A stretch of 23,846 nt of DNA from Pseudomonas sp. SST3. GTDB taxonomy: Bacteria > Pseudomonadota > Gammaproteobacteria > Pseudomonadales > Pseudomonadaceae. A model generated the notes under the pieces. That model had not been told where the DNA came from. It searched no databases and saw only the letters and a program-made list of their open reading frames with translations. Of the stretch, positions 23,482-23,846 are shown one piece after another (position 1 is the stretch's first letter; each line of letters opens with the position of its first letter). The stretch spans positions 1-23,846 of the forward strand of contig NZ_QORI02000035.1 in the NCBI RefSeq assembly GCF_003325755.1, in the 5' to 3' direction. The position numbers and the translations under genes are program-made.

Positions 23482-23846
23482 CTAAATCACATAGACGAAG
23501 ACGAACAGCCCGATCCACACCACGTCCACAAAGTGCCAATACCACGCCGCGGCTTCGAAACCGAAGTGCTGCTCCGGTGTGAAGTGACCGCGAAAGCTAC
23601 GCACCAACATCACGGTCAGAATGATCGCGCCCATGGTCACGTGGGCGCCGTGAAAGCCCGTGAGCATAAAGAAGGTCGCGCCGTAGATGCCCGAGCCTAG
23701 GGTCAGGCCTAGCTCGGTGTAGGCATGGATGTATTCCTCGATCTGCAGGATCAGGAAGATGGCGCCCAGCAACACGGTCAAACCGAGACCGAGCTTGAGC
23801 TGCTTGCGGTTTCCCTTGCGCAGCGCATGGTGTGCCCAGGTCAGAG
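23482..23846 (-). CDS. Cytochrome c oxidase subunit III, C-terminal part (partial)
   Basis: This open frame runs in from the right edge and ends at a TAG. About 121 residues are visible, beginning LTWAHHALRKGNRKQL. It continues through QIEEYIHAYTELGLTLGSGIYGATFFMLTGFHGAHVTMGAIIL, a hallmark of subunit III helices V and VI, and ends FEAAAWYWHFVDVVWIGLFVFVYVI. Subunit III is a non-redox core subunit of the aa3-type heme-copper oxidase. The N-terminal half and the remaining structural genes presumably lie beyond the window. It converges with the DUF2909 gene across 7 bp. Confidence 0.95.
   Translation of the reverse strand, partial: LTWAHHALRKGNRKQLKLGLGLTVLLGAIFLILQIEEYIHAYTELGLTLGSGIYGATFFMLTGFHGAHVTMGAIILTVMLVRSFRGHFTPEQHFGFEAAAWYWHFVDVVWIGLFVFVYVI

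Noticed and set aside
1..23846. CRISPR array, tRNA or rRNA genes, prophage or a full insertion sequence
   Set aside because: I saw no regularly spaced repeats, no tRNA cloverleaf or rRNA sequence, and no transposase, integrase or phage genes.

Overview
The window looks like a chromosomal segment of a high-GC gammaproteobacterium of the Pseudomonas group, most likely Stutzerimonas (Pseudomonas) stutzeri or a close relative. The grounds are the split class II ribonucleotide reductase (NrdJa/NrdJb), which is typical of pseudomonads; the gene strings polA-DUF2782-thrB, nrdJab-znuA/zur-znuCB, metNIQ and coIII-DUF2909-SURF1-ctaA-ctaB-SCO, which match the Pseudomonas aeruginosa order as I remember it; and REP-like repeats with a TTCGCCCCGAGG core. 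The species is inferred from gene content, not from a search.

Layout. 1-420: the 5' end of polA (minus). 497-1759: a small DUF2782 exported protein and homoserine kinase thrB. 1919-4176: a compact lipid operon of CDP-alcohol phosphatidyltransferase, PlsC-type acyltransferase and CdsA-type cytidylyltransferase, resembling E. coli YnbA/YnbB. 4403-6688: nucleotide 5'-monophosphate nucleosidase ppnN, convergent with an EamA transporter. 7059-9958: nrdJa-nrdJb (minus). 10155-13247: zinc uptake, with znuA divergent from zur-znuC-znuB around one Zur-box-like site. 13251-16063: a YgjP-type metallopeptidase-like gene and the large catalase katE. 16327-18879: methionine importer metNIQ. 18919-19089: a small non-coding mobile element. 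19181-23846: cytochrome c oxidase assembly genes (SCO, ctaB, ctaA, a CxxxC membrane protein, SURF1), DUF2909, and the 3' end of cytochrome oxidase subunit III.

How the genes work together. znuA, znuC and znuB form one zinc importer and zur its repressor. metN, metI and metQ form one importer. The cox block supplies heme A (ctaB then ctaA) and copper/thiol chemistry (SCO and the CxxxC protein), and the SURF1 assembly factor, for an aa3-type oxidase whose subunit III lies at the window end. nrdJa and nrdJb form one B12-dependent reductase. The lipid trio would in principle make phosphatidate, activate it as CDP-diacylglycerol and transfer it to an alcohol.

Most notable observation: a ~171-bp element with ~20-bp terminal inverted repeats and a 6-7-bp flanking direct repeat (CAACGTG) appears to have inserted into the loop of the intrinsic terminator of metQ. 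Removing it restores a clean GC stem followed by six T residues. A REP-type inverted pair lies inside it, and a second copy of that REP lies at 13803-13884. Other points of interest are the Asn-for-Asp changes in the CDP-alcohol phosphatidyltransferase motif, a SCO-like CxxxC protein without the usual copper His, histidine-rich tracts in all three soluble zinc proteins, and a shared promoter/operator that argues for a later znuA start.
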